Positions 53,962-62,046 of a stretch of DNA of 64,000 nucleotides are shown one piece after another (the first letter of the stretch is position 1; each line of letters starts with the position of its first letter). The DNA comes from UBA9620 sp965220695 (GTDB taxonomy: Bacteria; Acidobacteriota; Vicinamibacteria; Vicinamibacterales; UBA8438): positions 4,216,001 to 4,280,000 of the forward strand of contig OZ244838.1 of NCBI GenBank assembly GCA_965220695.1, read 5' to 3'. Below the pieces are notes generated by a model. The model was not told where the DNA came from, did not search any database, and worked only from the letters and a program-made list of their open reading frames with translations. The position numbers and the translations under genes are program-made.

Positions 53962-54966
53962 TCAGAACACATCCAGATCGCGGCCGTACGCCACCTCGCC
54001 GTCGAAGCTCAGACGCACCTGTTCCACCATCTCGTCAGCGGTGTCGGCGGCAAGATGCAACTGGTGGTACAGCACCACCATGCCGACACCCGCCTCGGCC
54101 GCGATCTGACCCACCTTGACGGCCGACGTGTGAAACGTACCGTGATAGCGCTGGGTCTCGGGCCGCCGCTGCCGAAGACCTGCCGTGCCGTACGCCTCGT
54201 GAATCAGCACGTCGGCGCCAGCCGCAATCTCGGCCAGCCCATCGAACGGTCCCGTGTCGCCGGAAATCACGATCGTCCGGTCTGCGGTGGTCAGCTTGAA
54301 GCCAAAGGCATGGTCCCAGGTGCCGTGCGGGACGGAGAACGCCTCGACACGTATCGTGTCGTCCTCGTAGATGAGACCCGGCTCGATCTCGTGGCTCTCG
54401 ACCGCCAGCAGGTCCCGGGAGAGCTGCTCGGGCCCGTCGACCCGGATGCGGATGTCCTCACGCCAGGCATCGAGCAACGCGGCCGTCATGGCGTCGAGGC
54501 CGGGCGGACCGAACACCTGCAGCGGCACCGACCGTCCGAGCACCCACGGCGACAGCATCAGGTCGGGATAGCCGAGCGTGTGGTCGGAATGGAGGTGGGT
54601 CAGGAACGCGATACGCAGATTGGACGGCTCCAGGGCAGCCAGACCGCTGACGATGGCGCCCGCGGCGGCGCGCCGCACGACGCCTGGACCGGCGTCAATC
54701 AGATACGCCGTGCCGCCGGCCACCACGGCGGTCGCCGGTCCGAACCGATCGGGCTCGGCGCCGGGGGTACCGGTTCCCAGCATGACGATCCAGGTCCGCG
54801 ACGGGTCGCGCGGCACGGACGGCTCGGCCGGCGGCGGGTCCTCGACCTGCGCTTCGATTAGCGGCTCGGCGGGCGGCACGGTCCCGGGCGCCTCGCCCGC
54901 GGGCGCCGTGACACAGGCGCCGGCGAACAGGCACAGTGCGAGCAGTCTCTCGGAGTCATATCGCAT
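53962..54966 (-). CDS. MBL-fold metallohydrolase lipoprotein (RNase Z/arylsulfatase-like)
   Basis: A 334-residue protein with a lipoprotein signal (LLALCLFAGAC, Cys18). The metal site is THLHSDHTLGYPD (H124, H126, D128, H129), with later ISGDTGPFD and YHQLHL histidines. The layout is RNase Z-like, but export as a lipoprotein makes tRNA processing unlikely; periplasmic arylsulfatase- or phosphodiesterase-type hydrolysis is more plausible. A TATAAT box lies 12 bases before the ATG. A MITE-like hairpin is just upstream. Confidence 0.8.
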   Translation of the reverse strand: MRYDSERLLALCLFAGACVTAPAGEAPGTVPPAEPLIEAQVEDPPPAEPSVPRDPSRTWIVMLGTGTPGAEPDRFGPATAVVAGGTAYLIDAGPGVVRRAAAGAIVSGLAALEPSNLRIAFLTHLHSDHTLGYPDLMLSPWVLGRSVPLQVFGPPGLDAMTAALLDAWREDIRIRVDGPEQLSRDLLAVESHEIEPGLIYEDDTIRVEAFSVPHGTWDHAFGFKLTTADRTIVISGDTGPFDGLAEIAAGADVLIHEAYGTAGLRQRRPETQRYHGTFHTSAVKVGQIAAEAGVGMVVLYHQLHLAADTADEMVEQVRLSFDGEVAYGRDLDVF

Positions 54967-54977
54967 GGTCGCCTCGG

Positions 54978-54983
54978 ATTATA
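54978..54983 (-). promoter_or_regulatory. Candidate -10 box (TATAAT) of the MBL gene
   Basis: On the minus strand TATAAT is followed by CCGAGGCGACC and then the ATG at 54966, so the untranslated leader would be about five bases or none. No convincing -35 is seen. Confidence 0.4.
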
Positions 54984-55004
54984 GTTTGCGATATCCTGAT
55001 TGCC

Positions 55005-55168
55005 AGGAGCCTGCGCCGTAGAAAGATTGCGAAAGCGAAAATTCGATATCGCCATGGATTTCTTCACGCATTTGAGGAGCATAGCGGCACTATGTGACGA
55101 AAAGGCGTGGTGAAAGCCATGAGCGAGAGCGGATTTGCAGCCGTAATCTTTCTGCGGCGCAGGCTCCT
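55005..55168. mobile_element. MITE-like 164-bp imperfect palindrome
   Basis: The ends AGGAGCCTGCGCCGTAGAAA plus GATT (55005-55028) and AATCTTTCTGCGGCGCAGGC plus TCCT (55145-55168) form 24-bp inverted repeats with one mismatch. Further inside, GCCATGGATTTCTTCACGC pairs imperfectly with GCGTGGTGAAAGCCATGAGC, and CATAG-CGGCA-CTATG lies at the centre. The whole element can fold into one long hairpin. It has no gene and sits between the divergent MBL and HtrA genes. This suggests a miniature inverted-repeat element moved by a transposase from elsewhere. Confidence 0.7.
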
Positions 55169-55191
55169 AGCCGGCAACAGGAACGACCGTG

Positions 55192-56370
55192 ATGACTACA
55201 TCAAATTTCCGGCCCCCTCGAGCACCAGCGTCCGGACGCCTCGCCCTGACCGTTCTGGCCGCGCTGCTGACCGCCCTGGCCGCGCTTGCAGCGGCCACGT
55301 GCACCGTGGAAGTGGCGCCGGAGACGACCGCCCGGGAGGTCGAGCCGTCCCAGGCCGGCCCCGTCCCGGCCGCGTTCCGGCAGTCGTCGACGCCCGTGTC
55401 ATACACGGATCTGCGCAGCGACGAACAGGCGATCGTGGACCTGTTCGAGAACACGAGCCCGTCGGTCGTCTATATCAGCACCATCGCCGTCCGCGCGGAC
55501 CCGTTCGGCCGGGTGATGAACGTCCCGGGGGCGTCAGGCACCGGCTTCGTCTGGGACGACGAAGGACACATCGTCACCAATTCCCACGTCATCCAGGAGG
55601 CGAGACAGATTCGCGTGGTGATGCACGACCAGACCGGCTACCTCGCCGAGTTGGTCGGGGAGTCGAGGCGGCACGATCTCGCCGTGCTGCGCATCGACGC
55701 CCCGCGGGAGACGCTGCAGCGGATCCAGCCCGGCGACAGCGATCGGCTGCGGGTCGGCCAGCACGTCTACGCGATCGGCAACCCGTTCGGGCTGAGCGCC
55801 ACCTTGACGACCGGCATCATCTCGGCGCTCAACCGGCAGATCGAGGGTCTGACCGGCGACATCATCGAGGATGTCATCCAGACCGACGCCGCCATCAACC
55901 AGGGCAACTCGGGCGGACCGCTGCTCGACAGCGGGGGCCGGGTCATCGGGGTCAACAGTCAGATTCTCAGTCCCTCGGGCACCTCGGCCGGTCTCGGGTT
56001 CGCGGTGCCGATCAACATCGTGCAACGGGTCGCGCCGCAGCTCATCGCCAACGGAGCGTACACACCGGCCACGCTGGGGGTCACCCCGGTGAGTAACCGG
56101 TTGGACCGGCTGGTATCCAGCCGGCTTGGCGTGTACGGCACGTTGATCAATCAGGTCATCCCCGGCTCCGGCGCCGACTCCGCCGGTCTCAGAGGCACCG
56201 ACCCCAGAGCAGATCGACTCGGCGACATCATCACCGCGATCGACAACGAGCCGGTGCGGACCTTTCAGGAACTCAGACTTGTGCTCGACCGGCACCAGCC
56301 GGGGGACGAAGTGGAGATCCAGGTGTTTCGCGACGGTGAGACGCGCGCCGTGACCGTGACGCTGCAGTAA
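55192..56370 (+). CDS. HtrA/DegP-like S1C serine protease
   Basis: A 392-residue protein from ATG 55192. An N-terminal hydrophobic stretch (LTVLAALLTALAALAAATC) is either a membrane anchor or a lipoprotein signal. The trypsin-like triad is H in VTNSHVIQ, D in RRHDLAVLRI and S in NQGNSGGPLL. One PDZ domain ends the protein (IPGSGADSAGLRG...AIDNEPVRTFQELR). It degrades or refolds damaged envelope proteins. It is alone in its transcript, with the MITE-like hairpin in its upstream region. Confidence 0.93.
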   Translation: MTTSNFRPPRAPASGRLALTVLAALLTALAALAAATCTVEVAPETTAREVEPSQAGPVPAAFRQSSTPVSYTDLRSDEQAIVDLFENTSPSVVYISTIAVRADPFGRVMNVPGASGTGFVWDDEGHIVTNSHVIQEARQIRVVMHDQTGYLAELVGESRRHDLAVLRIDAPRETLQRIQPGDSDRLRVGQHVYAIGNPFGLSATLTTGIISALNRQIEGLTGDIIEDVIQTDAAINQGNSGGPLLDSGGRVIGVNSQILSPSGTSAGLGFAVPINIVQRVAPQLIANGAYTPATLGVTPVSNRLDRLVSSRLGVYGTLINQVIPGSGADSAGLRGTDPRADRLGDIITAIDNEPVRTFQELRLVLDRHQPGDEVEIQVFRDGETRAVTVTLQ

Positions 56371-56381
56371 CCGGCCGCCGC

Positions 56382-57497
56382 TCAGCGGCGGTCGTCGACC
56401 ACGGCGGCCGGATTGCCCACCCGCACCGCGCGCAGCCGCAGATAGGCGCCCGGCTCGTACTCGTAGGCCAGCGGCAGATGCGGCGCCGAGAACCGATCGC
56501 CGGGGGCCGACGCACGCAGTTCGACCCACAGCTTGAACCGGTCGATTTCCTTGCCGCGGGCGTCCCGCAGGCGGTATTCGAGGCGGCGGAGCGCCGCGGG
56601 ATCTTCGAGCCAGCCGGTGAGCGCGAGTTCCTCGGCCCGGTCTTCATCCCGCTCGACCTTGCGCAACTCGAATCGAAACAGCCGGCCGTTGTGCACGTAC
56701 GGCTGCTCGCGCCGTGTGCGCCACGCGTCTTCTCCGGCCGCCATGGCGTTGGCGACTTGCTGCAGACTGTGCTGCAGGCCGCCGAGGAAGGCAAGCGGGG
56801 TCCCGTACGCGTCCGACGCGTCGTTCGGGAGATGACGGATGTAGGACAGTTCCTGGCCGTCCCAGTGGGGGCGTACATCGGCGTGCAACCCGGCGGCGCT
56901 GTCCCACTGGCCGGCCAGCAACAGACGCAGGACCCGGCTGTCGGCGGCCGCGGTGGTGACGCGGCTGTCGATGATGGAGTACGGCAACTGCTCGGCATCG
57001 TGGTCGAGCACCTGGTCCGCCTTCGCCATCGTGTCTTCGCGCTCGGACGAGATCACCCCGAACTGGGCGGTTTCGGCCAGGCCGCCGGTCTCCATGAGCA
57101 ACGCCTCGCGCAGGAATCCGAGCCGGTTCAGCCCGCGGGCCCGCTCGGGAAACGAGGCGGCGAAGAACTCGTACGCGCGGATGCCGGTCTGCTGATCGGT
57201 CGTGAAGTCACGGGTCGAGAAACTGGTCACGCCGACATTGGCGCGCGAGACGATCGGGATGCGTACGATGAGCAGGGGCAGGCGGATGGTCGCGTCGACC
57301 TGGTAGGCGACAGACCACTCGCGGGCCGCCGCCGGACTGTTCTCGCCGAACACCCCGGGGGCCCGGGTCTCGACCCAGGGTGGGCCGGGCGACTCGTCCT
57401 GCGCCTCGGCCACCGTGGCGAACGACGGCAGCACGACAAGGAGCCCCGCGACCATCCCGGCGACAACCGACACATCGAACGATACCCTGACGCGCAT
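56382..57497 (-). CDS. Secreted hypothetical protein
   Basis: A 371-residue protein with a signal peptide (VAGMVAGLLVVLPSFATVAEA). No family is recognised. A central part (LETGGLAE-, EREDTMAKADQVLDHDAEQ) suggests a mostly helical domain, and the C-terminus (LTGWLEDPAALRRLEYRLRD) ends in a beta-rich domain with phrases like YEYEPGAYLRLRAVRVG. TAGTAT lies seven bases before the ATG, suggesting a leaderless message. It is convergent with HtrA, 11 bases apart. Confidence 0.5.
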   Translation of the reverse strand: MRVRVSFDVSVVAGMVAGLLVVLPSFATVAEAQDESPGPPWVETRAPGVFGENSPAAAREWSVAYQVDATIRLPLLIVRIPIVSRANVGVTSFSTRDFTTDQQTGIRAYEFFAASFPERARGLNRLGFLREALLMETGGLAETAQFGVISSEREDTMAKADQVLDHDAEQLPYSIIDSRVTTAAADSRVLRLLLAGQWDSAAGLHADVRPHWDGQELSYIRHLPNDASDAYGTPLAFLGGLQHSLQQVANAMAAGEDAWRTRREQPYVHNGRLFRFELRKVERDEDRAEELALTGWLEDPAALRRLEYRLRDARGKEIDRFKLWVELRASAPGDRFSAPHLPLAYEYEPGAYLRLRAVRVGNPAAVVDDRR

Positions 57498-57503
57498 GTC
57501 CTG

Positions 57504-57509
57504 ATACTA
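57504..57509 (-). promoter_or_regulatory. Candidate -10 box (TAGTAT) with leaderless spacing
   Basis: On the minus strand TAGTAT is followed by CAGGAC and then ATG at 57497, so the message would start at or next to the start codon. Confidence 0.3.
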
Positions 57510-57550
57510 ACAGCCCGGGCTGGCTGGCAGGCCCCGACAACCACATTCGA

Positions 57551-58927
57551 TCACCGCTCGATCCGCCCGGTCGTCCTGACCTGATACCAGGCGCTCAGGC
57601 CCGGGTCACGCAGCACCCCGAAAATCGTGTCGCGATCCTCCCAGACCCGGCGGGCGGTGACGTCGATGCCTGCAAGGTCGCAGTACACCAGCGCGAACGC
57701 CAGCGCGTACTGGGCCGGCATGCGCGGGTCCTCGACCACCGAGGCGATGTCGTCGTAGCCCAGGTTCTGGTCGGCGATCCAGACCGCCGCCTGCTCGATC
57801 CCATGCGTGCGCGGCACATACAGCAGGGGTGAATCGGCGACACGGTAGGTACCGGCCTGGATCACGGGCATCAGCGTGTCGAGCACCGGCTGACTCGATG
57901 GCGGCGCCATGGTGAGCGCGTCGTCCGAGCCGGGCGCCCGGCGGTCCTGCTGCCGTCCCACCGATCGGACGGACCAGTCGCGCCATTCAGCATCGAACAG
58001 CCGGATCGCGGCATCCCGGCGAGAGACCATGTCGCGGCGTCCCGCGGGCGACCCGAACGACATGCCCGCCGGCATCGTGATGAGCAGCTTGTCGTCGACC
58101 AGGCGCCGTATCCGAACCGTGACGCCCATGTCGCCGTTGCCGGCGGCGACCGCCTCGACCAGGCCTTGCTCCAGCGCGTCGAGCAGATCGAGGCTGGTGA
58201 TTGGATCACCAGGCACCGTCGCGTCACCGGCCGCCTTGAGGATGAACAGATGCTGTCCCGGCAGGAACTCGAGCAGATCGACCAGCGCGAACCCGGCCGG
58301 CAGCCACTCGGCCAGCACCTGCCGCACCGACATGGCGTGGTCCGCTTTCAGATGGTCGCCCGTGCCGTCCTCCACGCGATACTCGAGCAGCGCCACCCGC
58401 CCCCCCGGCGCCAGCGCCGCGCGCATGCCGGCCAGCATCGCCTCGTAGTCGGACATCTCGTGGTAGACGTCGGCCAGGATGATCCAGTCGATCTCGGCGG
58501 CCGGCAGCTTCGGATCGTCCGGCTCGCTGAGCACCGGGACGATACCGGTCACGCCGTCACGCGCCGCGAGTTGCTGCATGATGTCGAGCATCTCGGGCTG
58601 GATGTCCACGCAGTACACGCGGCCCCCGCTGCCGACACGCTGCGCGATCCGGCGGGCGTAGTAGCCGGACCCGCAGCCGATGTCGGCGACGGCGTCGCCC
58701 GCGTCGAGCCCCATCGCATCGAGCACCGCCTCGGGCTGCTCCTCTTCGATACGTTCGTCGCGCTCGAGCCATTGCGCGCCGCGGAAACTCATGAAATCGG
58801 CCGGCGTGCGATGCCGCTCGCGCCGGTCCGGTTCCTGGGCCGAAGAGATCGACGCGCCGCACACCAGCATCGCCAGTGCGGCTGCCGCGCCTGTTCGCCG
58901 CCACGTTCCCGGCGCATCAATGCTCAT
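57551..58927 (-). CDS. Exported SAM-dependent methyltransferase with C-terminal extension
   Basis: About 458 residues from ATG 58927, preceded by GGAG (GCAGGAGAGG). A signal peptide (AAAALAMLVCGASISSAQ) leads a methyltransferase with motif I VADIGCGSGYYARRIAQ (about 80), motif II RVYCVDIQPEML and motif IV DWIILADVYHEM. A second half of about 210 residues (SLDLLDALEQGLVEAVAAG onward) resembles no methyltransferase part; it contains ADQNLGYDDIASVV and many Asp/Arg. SAM is not expected outside the cytoplasm, so the export signal is odd. It may be a membrane-tethered enzyme or a false signal. Confidence 0.7.
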   Translation of the reverse strand: MSIDAPGTWRRTGAAAALAMLVCGASISSAQEPDRRERHRTPADFMSFRGAQWLERDERIEEEQPEAVLDAMGLDAGDAVADIGCGSGYYARRIAQRVGSGGRVYCVDIQPEMLDIMQQLAARDGVTGIVPVLSEPDDPKLPAAEIDWIILADVYHEMSDYEAMLAGMRAALAPGGRVALLEYRVEDGTGDHLKADHAMSVRQVLAEWLPAGFALVDLLEFLPGQHLFILKAAGDATVPGDPITSLDLLDALEQGLVEAVAAGNGDMGVTVRIRRLVDDKLLITMPAGMSFGSPAGRRDMVSRRDAAIRLFDAEWRDWSVRSVGRQQDRRAPGSDDALTMAPPSSQPVLDTLMPVIQAGTYRVADSPLLYVPRTHGIEQAAVWIADQNLGYDDIASVVEDPRMPAQYALAFALVYCDLAGIDVTARRVWEDRDTIFGVLRDPGLSAWYQVRTTGRIER

Positions 58928-58956
58928 GGGTATCCTCTCCTGCATAGCTCAGCATA

Positions 58957-59003
58957 ACAGCCCGTGGCAGGACCCCGCTGCATTCGATCGGCGCTGCATC
59001 CCG
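58957..59003 (+). repeat. Dispersed repeat, half-copy
   Basis: ACAGCCCGTGGCAGGACCCC plus GCTGCATTCGATCGGCGCTG is the left-arm half-element, between the exported methyltransferase and the aminotransferase pseudogene. Confidence 0.75.
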
Positions 59004-59027
59004 CCGGTGATAGTCTGGCAGGTGCGG

Positions 59028-59834
59028 ATGCACACCAGCGGCGAGTCCTCGTTCGAACGCGATCGCGCGGCGTTTCTCGAAGCCTATCCCTCATATCCGG
59101 ACACCGCCGTCATCGACGAGGTGCGCGCGGCGGATTACGTCGCGCTTTCCTTCTACAAGATGTTCGGACATCCGACCGGCGTCGGCGGTCTGCCGGCGCG
59201 GCGCACGGCGCTCGACACGCTGCACCGTCCCTGGTTCTCCGGCGGCACGATCACCGTGGCGTCGGTGCAGGGAGATCGTCATTTCCTCGCCGCCGGCGCC
59301 GCCGCGTTCGAGGACGGCACGCTCGACTATACGAACATTCCGGCCGTCGAGGCCGGCCTCACGTTTCTGGAAGAGGTGGGAGTCGCGGTGATTCACGAGC
59401 GGGTCCGGTGCCTGGCGGGGTGGGTTCTGGACAGCCTGTCGTCGATGCGTCATGCCGGCGGGACGCCCCTCGTGACCATCTTCGGTCCGGTCACCACGGA
59501 CCGGCGCGGCGCGACGATCGCGTTCAGCGTGCTGGACCCGGGCGGCGCCGCAATCGGCCACACGGAGGTCGAGACCCGGGCCGCGGCCGCCGGCATCGCG
59601 TTGCGCACCGGCTGTTTCTGCAATCCCGGGGCGGGCGAGGTGGCGCTCGGCCTGACGCCCGGCGAACTCGACCGCTGTCTCGCCGCCGGGAGCAACCGGA
59701 TGACCAGGGAGGACTTCGGCCGTTGCCTGGACGGGGGTGAGAGTCCGGGCGCCGTACGTATCTCGTTCGGATTGGCCTCGACGTTTGCCGACGCGCACGC
59801 CTGCGTCCGGTTTCTCCGCCGGTTCCTGCAGTGA
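59028..59834 (+). pseudogene. Class V aminotransferase (cysteine-desulfurase/MOSC-sulfurase-like) with internal deletion
   Basis: 268 codons. The first 37 residues (AAFLEAYPSYPDTAVIDEVR) match the N-terminus of a known family of about 460-residue PLP enzymes. Residue 38 onward (VALSFYKMFGHPTGVGGL, PLP Lys K44) matches the middle of that family. About 200 residues that should lie between, including substrate- and PLP-binding parts, are missing. The junction is in frame, so one long open frame remains. The C-terminal half is otherwise intact, including RTGCFCNPGAGEVALGL. The product probably cannot form a complete active site. Confidence 0.7.
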
Positions 59835-59895
59835 TGGTATTCTGGCGTTCTTGACTCCCGGCAGCGCCTCCCCCCACCGATCGTGCACCCCCGCG

Positions 59896-62025
59896 TTGGC
59901 CCAAGCAGTCCGTGGTAAAACCCCGCGTTGCACCGAGAATGGCGATGCACCCGGCTGGCTTGCGGCGGCCATCCTGGTCTGGATCGGGCTCGCGCCGGCC
60001 GCCGCGGCCCAGGAGATTCCGCATCCCACCGACTACTTCGGCTTCGAGATCGGCGCGGACGGAGAGCTGGCGCGATACCCCCGCATTCTCGAGTACCTGC
60101 AACTGCTCGCGAACCGCTCGGAGCGGGTCGGTTACGAGCGGCGCGGCACGACGACGCTGGGTAACCCGTACGTCCTGGCGACGTTCAGCTCGCCGGCCAA
60201 CCTGGCCCGTCTGGACCGCTTGATCGCGATCAACCACCGCTTGAACGACCCCCGCGGCCTGTCCGAGACCGAGGCGCTCGCGCTGGCCCGGGAGGGCGTG
60301 CCGTTCTACTTTCTGTACGCCACGATCCACTCCACGGAGGTCGGCAACACGCAGACGCTGATCAAGGTCGCGCACCGGCTGGCGACCGACACGTCGCCGG
60401 AGATCGGCGCGTTGCTCGACGACGTCGTGCTGCTCATGGTGCCGTCACAGAACCCGGACGGACAGGTACTGGTGATCGACCACTGGTACGACACGCAGGG
60501 GACCGGCTACAACCGGACGTACCCCGACCTCTACCACCACTACACGGGCCATGACGACAACCGCGACTGGTTCATGTTCACCCAGACCGAGACCCGGCTG
60601 GCGTTGGACATCCACCGCGAGTTCAAGCCGCAGGTCACCCACGACATGCACCAGATGGGTTCGAACGGCGCGCGCATCTTCGTCCCGCCCTACCAGGATC
60701 CGCACGACCTCAACATCCATCCGCTGCTGCTCGACGGACAGGCCAGGATTGGCATGGCGATGGCCGGCGCGTTGCTCGCCGAAGACAAGGGCGGCGTGGT
60801 CTACGGCCAGCAGTACGACCTGTGGGCGCCGGCGCGGCAGTACATGGTCTACCACGGGCAGCCGCGCATCCTGACCGAGATCGCCAGCGCCCGGCTCGCC
60901 GACCCGTACGTGAACCCGGCGGGCGCCGACTTCCCGCTGGGACCGCAAGACGCGCGCGTGAATTTCCCCCTGCCCTACGAAAAGGGGGTGTGGCGCCTGG
61001 GCGACATCGTGGACTACGGCTACACGGCCGTCTTCGCGGCGCTCGATCTGGTGGCGAAGACCCGCACGACCTGGATGGAGAACTACTACCGCGTGCACCG
61101 CGACTGGGTCGAGCGGGACACGGCGCCCTACGCGTTCGCCATCAGCGCCGACCAGCGGGACCCGTTCGCCACCTACGAGCTGCTGGAGCTGCTCCAGCGG
61201 GGCGAGGTGGAGATCGACCAGGCTCGCACTGCGTTTATCGTGGAGGACCGCCGCTACCCGGCCGGATCGTGGGTCATCCGTCTGGCCCAGCCGGCCGGCA
61301 CCACGCGGAACCGGATGGAGTTCGGACTCGATCCGCAACAGCACGACGAGTCGTGGCGCTGGGCCTTCGGCGTGGGCGACGCCGGCTGGCGGAAGCTCGC
61401 GCAGTGGGTGCGGGACGGCGGCACGCTGGTGGCGCTCGGCAGCGCCGTGGGCACCGCACGCGAACTGCTGGATCTGCCGATCGAGCCGGTGCTCACCGGC
61501 CGCAGCGGCCGGCCGCAGCCTGCTCCCTCCTCGCGACAGCGCGAGATCGACGGCGCTGCGGCCGAGCTGCGTGAGGCGTTCCAGAGCCCGGCCCAGTTGC
61601 TGCGCACGTTGCGTGACGAGGTGGTCGAGCCGACCTCGTTGTTCTACTGTCCCGGCTCGCTGTTGAAACAGGAGTTCAACCCGAGCCATCCCGTGGCGTT
61701 CGGCATGCCGGAGCGTTGGCCCGTGTTCTTCCGCTTCGACCAGGCCTATCGGCTGACCCCGAGCTTCGACATTGCCGCGGAGACGGTGTCGCGTTATCCC
61801 GACGAGGACGACATGGTGGCCAGCGGCTGGCTGCTGGGCGGCGAGTTGCTGCGCAACCAGGCCAACGTGGTCTCGTTCACGGTCGGCCGCGGCGCGGCGG
61901 TCACGTTCGGCAGCCAGATCGCCTTCCGCACGCAGACCCGCGGCACCTTCAAGCTGCTCTTCAACGCCATCTTTCAGGGATCTGCCGAGACGGTCGACGC
62001 CGCCGCGCTGGGCCGCCTCGAATAG
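59896..62025 (+). CDS. Secreted M14 zinc carboxypeptidase-like protein
   Basis: About 709 residues from TTG 59896. The signal peptide (WLAAAILVWIGLAPAAAA) is preceded by codons from the dispersed repeat (VRGKTPRCTENGDAPG). The M14 site has YATIHSTEVGNTQT (His and Glu, about 145), VPSQNPDGQ and a distal His in THDMHQMGSNG (about 250). After the catalytic domain comes a long C-terminal part (GTLVALGSAVGTARELL) with Rossmann/flavodoxin-like features as in many Bacteroidetes and Acidobacteriota M14 proteins. It should act in the periplasm on peptides. Confidence 0.85.
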   Translation: MAQAVRGKTPRCTENGDAPGWLAAAILVWIGLAPAAAAQEIPHPTDYFGFEIGADGELARYPRILEYLQLLANRSERVGYERRGTTTLGNPYVLATFSSPANLARLDRLIAINHRLNDPRGLSETEALALAREGVPFYFLYATIHSTEVGNTQTLIKVAHRLATDTSPEIGALLDDVVLLMVPSQNPDGQVLVIDHWYDTQGTGYNRTYPDLYHHYTGHDDNRDWFMFTQTETRLALDIHREFKPQVTHDMHQMGSNGARIFVPPYQDPHDLNIHPLLLDGQARIGMAMAGALLAEDKGGVVYGQQYDLWAPARQYMVYHGQPRILTEIASARLADPYVNPAGADFPLGPQDARVNFPLPYEKGVWRLGDIVDYGYTAVFAALDLVAKTRTTWMENYYRVHRDWVERDTAPYAFAISADQRDPFATYELLELLQRGEVEIDQARTAFIVEDRRYPAGSWVIRLAQPAGTTRNRMEFGLDPQQHDESWRWAFGVGDAGWRKLAQWVRDGGTLVALGSAVGTARELLDLPIEPVLTGRSGRPQPAPSSRQREIDGAAAELREAFQSPAQLLRTLRDEVVEPTSLFYCPGSLLKQEFNPSHPVAFGMPERWPVFFRFDQAYRLTPSFDIAAETVSRYPDEDDMVASGWLLGGELLRNQANVVSFTVGRGAAVTFGSQIAFRTQTRGTFKLLFNAIFQGSAETVDAAALGRLE
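59905..59950 (+). repeat. Dispersed repeat, half-copy in the M14 signal-peptide region
   Basis: AGCAGTCCGTGGTAAAACCC plus CGCGTTGCACCGAGAATGGC is the clearest single half-element; it is translated in frame within the N-terminal extension of the M14 protein. Confidence 0.8.
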
Positions 62026-62046
62026 CCGGCCCCTGGTCAACGCCCT

